Shown: positions 8,211-10,140 of the stretch, in pieces
Position numbering within the stretch: the first letter of the stretch is position 1
Layout of the letters: each line of letters begins with the position of its first letter
Origin: Phoronis ovalis
Taxonomy: Eukaryota; Phoronida; Phoronidae
DNA length: 10,140 nucleotides
Direction of reading: 5' to 3'
NCBI GenBank assembly: GCA_028565635.1
Contig: JAOXYB010067345.1
Location: 1 to 10,140 of the forward strand
The notes under the pieces: model-generated
Databases searched by the model: none
Told to the model about the DNA's origin: nothing
Seen by the model: only the letters and a program-made list of their open reading frames with translations
Program-made: the position numbers and the translations under genes

Positions 8211-10140
8211 TTTTTATGCCCATCCACATAGTGGCTTGGCATATAGTCGTAGCGAAGGCGTCGTATGTAACACTTTCTTTGTCTTGCGACAACAGCTTAA
8301 TTTTTTACCCGATCAGCTTCATATTCGGTACAGGGTAAAAACAGGTCAAAGGTCTATTTTACTTTTGACCTTGATTATTTCCAATATGGCCTGGACGATT
8401 CAAAGGTGGTTCTAGGAAGCACGAAGGTTGGTGGGCATAATAGGCTAGGTGACATTTTAATATGAAGTAGGTCAAATGCCGCAATGATTCTTGGACATTT
8501 TTTGCCGTGCGTAACACTTTCTTTGTCTAGCAATAACTGCTTTAGTTTTTATATCCGATCAGCTCCATATTCAGTACAGAGTAAGTACAGGTCAAAGTAC
8601 AGAGTATATAAAATATTGACTCGGATTACTTCTAACATGGCTGACTGGCAGCCATGTTGTGTTTGCGAGATTGCACGTCATAATAACAGCTTCAGTTTTT
8701 ATCCGGTCAGTTTCATACTCGGCACAGAGTAAGTCCAGGTCGCTGTACATGGTATGTGTAATTTTGACCTAGATTACTTCCAGTATGGCCGACTGGTGGC
8801 CATGTTTGTTCCCGAGAAGGCACATAATGTTGCATTTATAGACGCAAAGATGAAGCGCTGCCTGGATGATTCAAAGGTGGTTCTAGAAAGACCATAGCTT
8901 GGTGGGCGTAATAGGCTAGGTGACATTTTAAAATGACCCTGACAAGTAGGTCAAATGCCGTTATGAATCTTCGACATTTTTTTCCGTGCGTAACACTTTC
9001 TTTGTCTTGCAATAACTGGTTAAGTTTTTATTTGATTAGCTCCATATTCGGTACAGAATAAGTACAGGCTATGTATCATATTGACCCGGATTACTTCCAA
9101 TATGGCCAACTGGTGGTCATGTTTGTTCCCGAGAGGGCACGCAACGTTGCGTCTATAGCCGCGAAGACGAAGCGCTACCATGGACGATTCAAAGGTGGTT
9201 CTAGGAAAGCCATAGGTTGGTGAGCGTATTAGGCTAGGTGACGTTTTAAAATGACCTTGACAATAGGTCAAATTCTGGTACGGTATTTTGACATTTTTTA
9301 CCGTGCATAACACTTTCTTTGTCTCACAATAACTGCATCAGTTTTTATCCGATCAGCTCCATATTCAGTACAAAGTAAGTACAGGACAAAGTACATGTTA
9401 TATGTAATATTGACCCGGATTACTTCCAACACGGCCGATTGGTGGCCATGTTGGTTCGCAAGATTGCACATCATAATAACAACTTCAGTTTTTATCCGTA
9501 TTCATATTTGCCACAGAGTAAGTCCAGGTCGCAGTACATGCTTTTTGTAATTTTTACCTTTATTACTTTCAATATGTCCGATTGTTAGCCATGTTTGTTC
9601 TTGAGAGGGCATGTTACATTGCGTTTATAGCCGTGAAGACAAAGTCCTACCTGGACGATTCTAAGATAGTTCTAGGAAGACTGTAGGTTGGTAAGCATAA
9701 TAGGCTAGATGGCATTTTAAAATGAACTTGACAACTAGGTCAAATGTCGTTACGAATCTTCAACATTTTTTACCGTGCGTAACCTTTTTTTGTCTCACAA
9801 TAACTGCTTCAGCTATTATCCGATTAGCTCCATATTCTGTGCAGAATAAGTACAGGTCAATGTACAGGTTATATATTATATTGACCCAGATTACTTCTAA
9901 TATGGCCGACTGGCAGCCATGTTTGTTCCTGAAAGGGCACATTATAATAACAGCTTCATTTTTTATCCGATCAGCTTCTTATTTGGTGCAAAGGAAGTAC
10001 AGGTACCATTACAGGGTATGTGTAATTTTGACATAGATTACTTTCAATATGGTCGACTGGGGTCATGTTTATTCCCAAGAGGGCACATAACATTGCATCT
10101 ATCGCCGCGAAGATGAAGCGCTGCGTGGACGATTCAAAGG
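8211..10140 (+). repeat. Hairpin-centred tandem array, right copy, subfamily 2
   Basis: From 8211 the array restarts with a second terminal module and changes sequence type. GGTGGATTCACGAAGGCC becomes GGTGGTTCTAGGAAAGCC, GGGTAAATACAGG becomes AGAGTAAGTACAGG, and GCGCCCATTTTGGGAAAGAC becomes GCGTCTATAGCCGCGAAGAC. The GATTC marker at 8397, 8868, 9186, 9657 and 10131 gives periods of 471, 318, 471 and 474 bp. Hairpins lie at 8637-8655 (ATGGCT/AGCCAT, perfect), 8785-8803 (perfect), 9102-9120, 9431-9449, 9574-9592 (decayed), 9902-9920 and 10049-10066 (shortened). The unit around 8380-8400 has lost half its hairpin by deletion. The array continues past the window end, so its outer terminus is unseen. 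Confidence 0.92.
8216..8242 (+). repeat. Second terminal hairpin inside right array
   Basis: ATGCCCA (8216-8222) pairs with TTGGCAT (8236-8242) with one mismatch, preceded by TTTTT. The bases before it (ACTGCTTCAGTTTTTAT) are ordinary monomer sequence, which normally continues CCGATCAGC but here switches to GCCCATCC. The join lies in shared TTTTTAT. Confidence 0.75.

Larger units (their letters stand above)
5851..10140 (+). other. Intron 6 (over 4.29 kb), continuing past the window
   Basis: No match to the missing C-terminal oxidase segment is visible anywhere after 5850, so the intron runs out of the window. Bases 5851-6197 are AT-rich unique sequence with a T- and C-rich tract at about 6040-6125 (repeated TACCCTTTTT and AAAGCCCC runs). 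From 6198 onward it is the plus-oriented tandem array. Confidence 0.75.

Noticed and set aside
6154-10116. Many 60-104 residue open frames in the right array on both strands, several with similar peptides (NMADWWPCL..., RRWIHEGHGLVGVLGQ).
   Set aside because: They are translations of the tandem monomer in different frames, start at the ATG of the hairpin arm, are broken in sister units by indels, and overlap one another on both strands. No domain is recognisable.
980-10140. Reading the two arrays as the terminal inverted repeats of one giant transposon containing exons 3-6.
   Set aside because: The defined hairpin termini face inward, not outward, and the enclosed exons are an ordinary conserved part of the host gene. 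Two independent insertions are simpler.

Overview
This is a eukaryotic, almost certainly invertebrate metazoan, nuclear window. It is AT-rich, contains short exons with canonical GT/AG borders, and is mostly intron and repeat. I cannot place the species. The only gene is on the + strand: six consecutive, in-frame exons (804 nt, 268 codons) from the C-terminal half of a peroxisomal acyl-CoA oxidase of the ACOX3 (pristanoyl/branched-chain) type. Recognition rests on [10 protein letters not shown] in exon 1, [15 protein letters not shown] with the catalytic Glu in exon 2, a KWLVSYL / FQARNDCQV segment in exon 4, and [17 protein letters not shown] followed by SPIG in exon 6. Exons lie at 141-261, 489-614, 2926-3036, 4429-4583, 5324-5459 and 5696-5850. 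Codon phase is consistent across all five complete introns, and no stop or frameshift interrupts the frame, so the gene looks intact. The N-terminal half lies upstream of the window. The last coding part, where the family usually ends in a peroxisomal targeting tripeptide, lies downstream.

The rest of the window is mainly repetitive DNA inside introns. Intron 2 holds a tandem array in the minus orientation (about 980-2483). Intron 6 holds a larger array of the same family in the plus orientation (6198 to the window end). Monomers have two lengths, about 325 bp and about 472 bp; the long form carries an extra module of about 147 bp. Each module centres on a 19-bp hairpin of the form ATGGCC-N7-GGCCAT. 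Both arrays begin with the same terminal module, an ATGCCCA/TGGGCAT hairpin after a T-run, and these termini face each other across exons 3-6. The right array contains a second terminus at 8211, where the monomers change subfamily, so it is probably two abutting elements.

Intron 3 (3037-4428) holds a second, older tandem family with monomers of about 155 and 260 bp. It shares the ATGGCTGACTGGCAGCCAT core with the first family. Intron 3 also holds a small cluster of perfect palindromes at 3195-3270. Intron 4 carries a 260-bp candidate MITE with inverted ends and a TA duplication (4788-5051).

The open frames in the arrays are translations of the repeat and I do not treat them as genes. No tRNA, rRNA, CRISPR or prokaryotic feature was seen. 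The most interesting signal is the inverted arrangement of long homologous arrays around exons 3-6, together with the two-length, hairpin-centred structure of a repeat family I cannot name.
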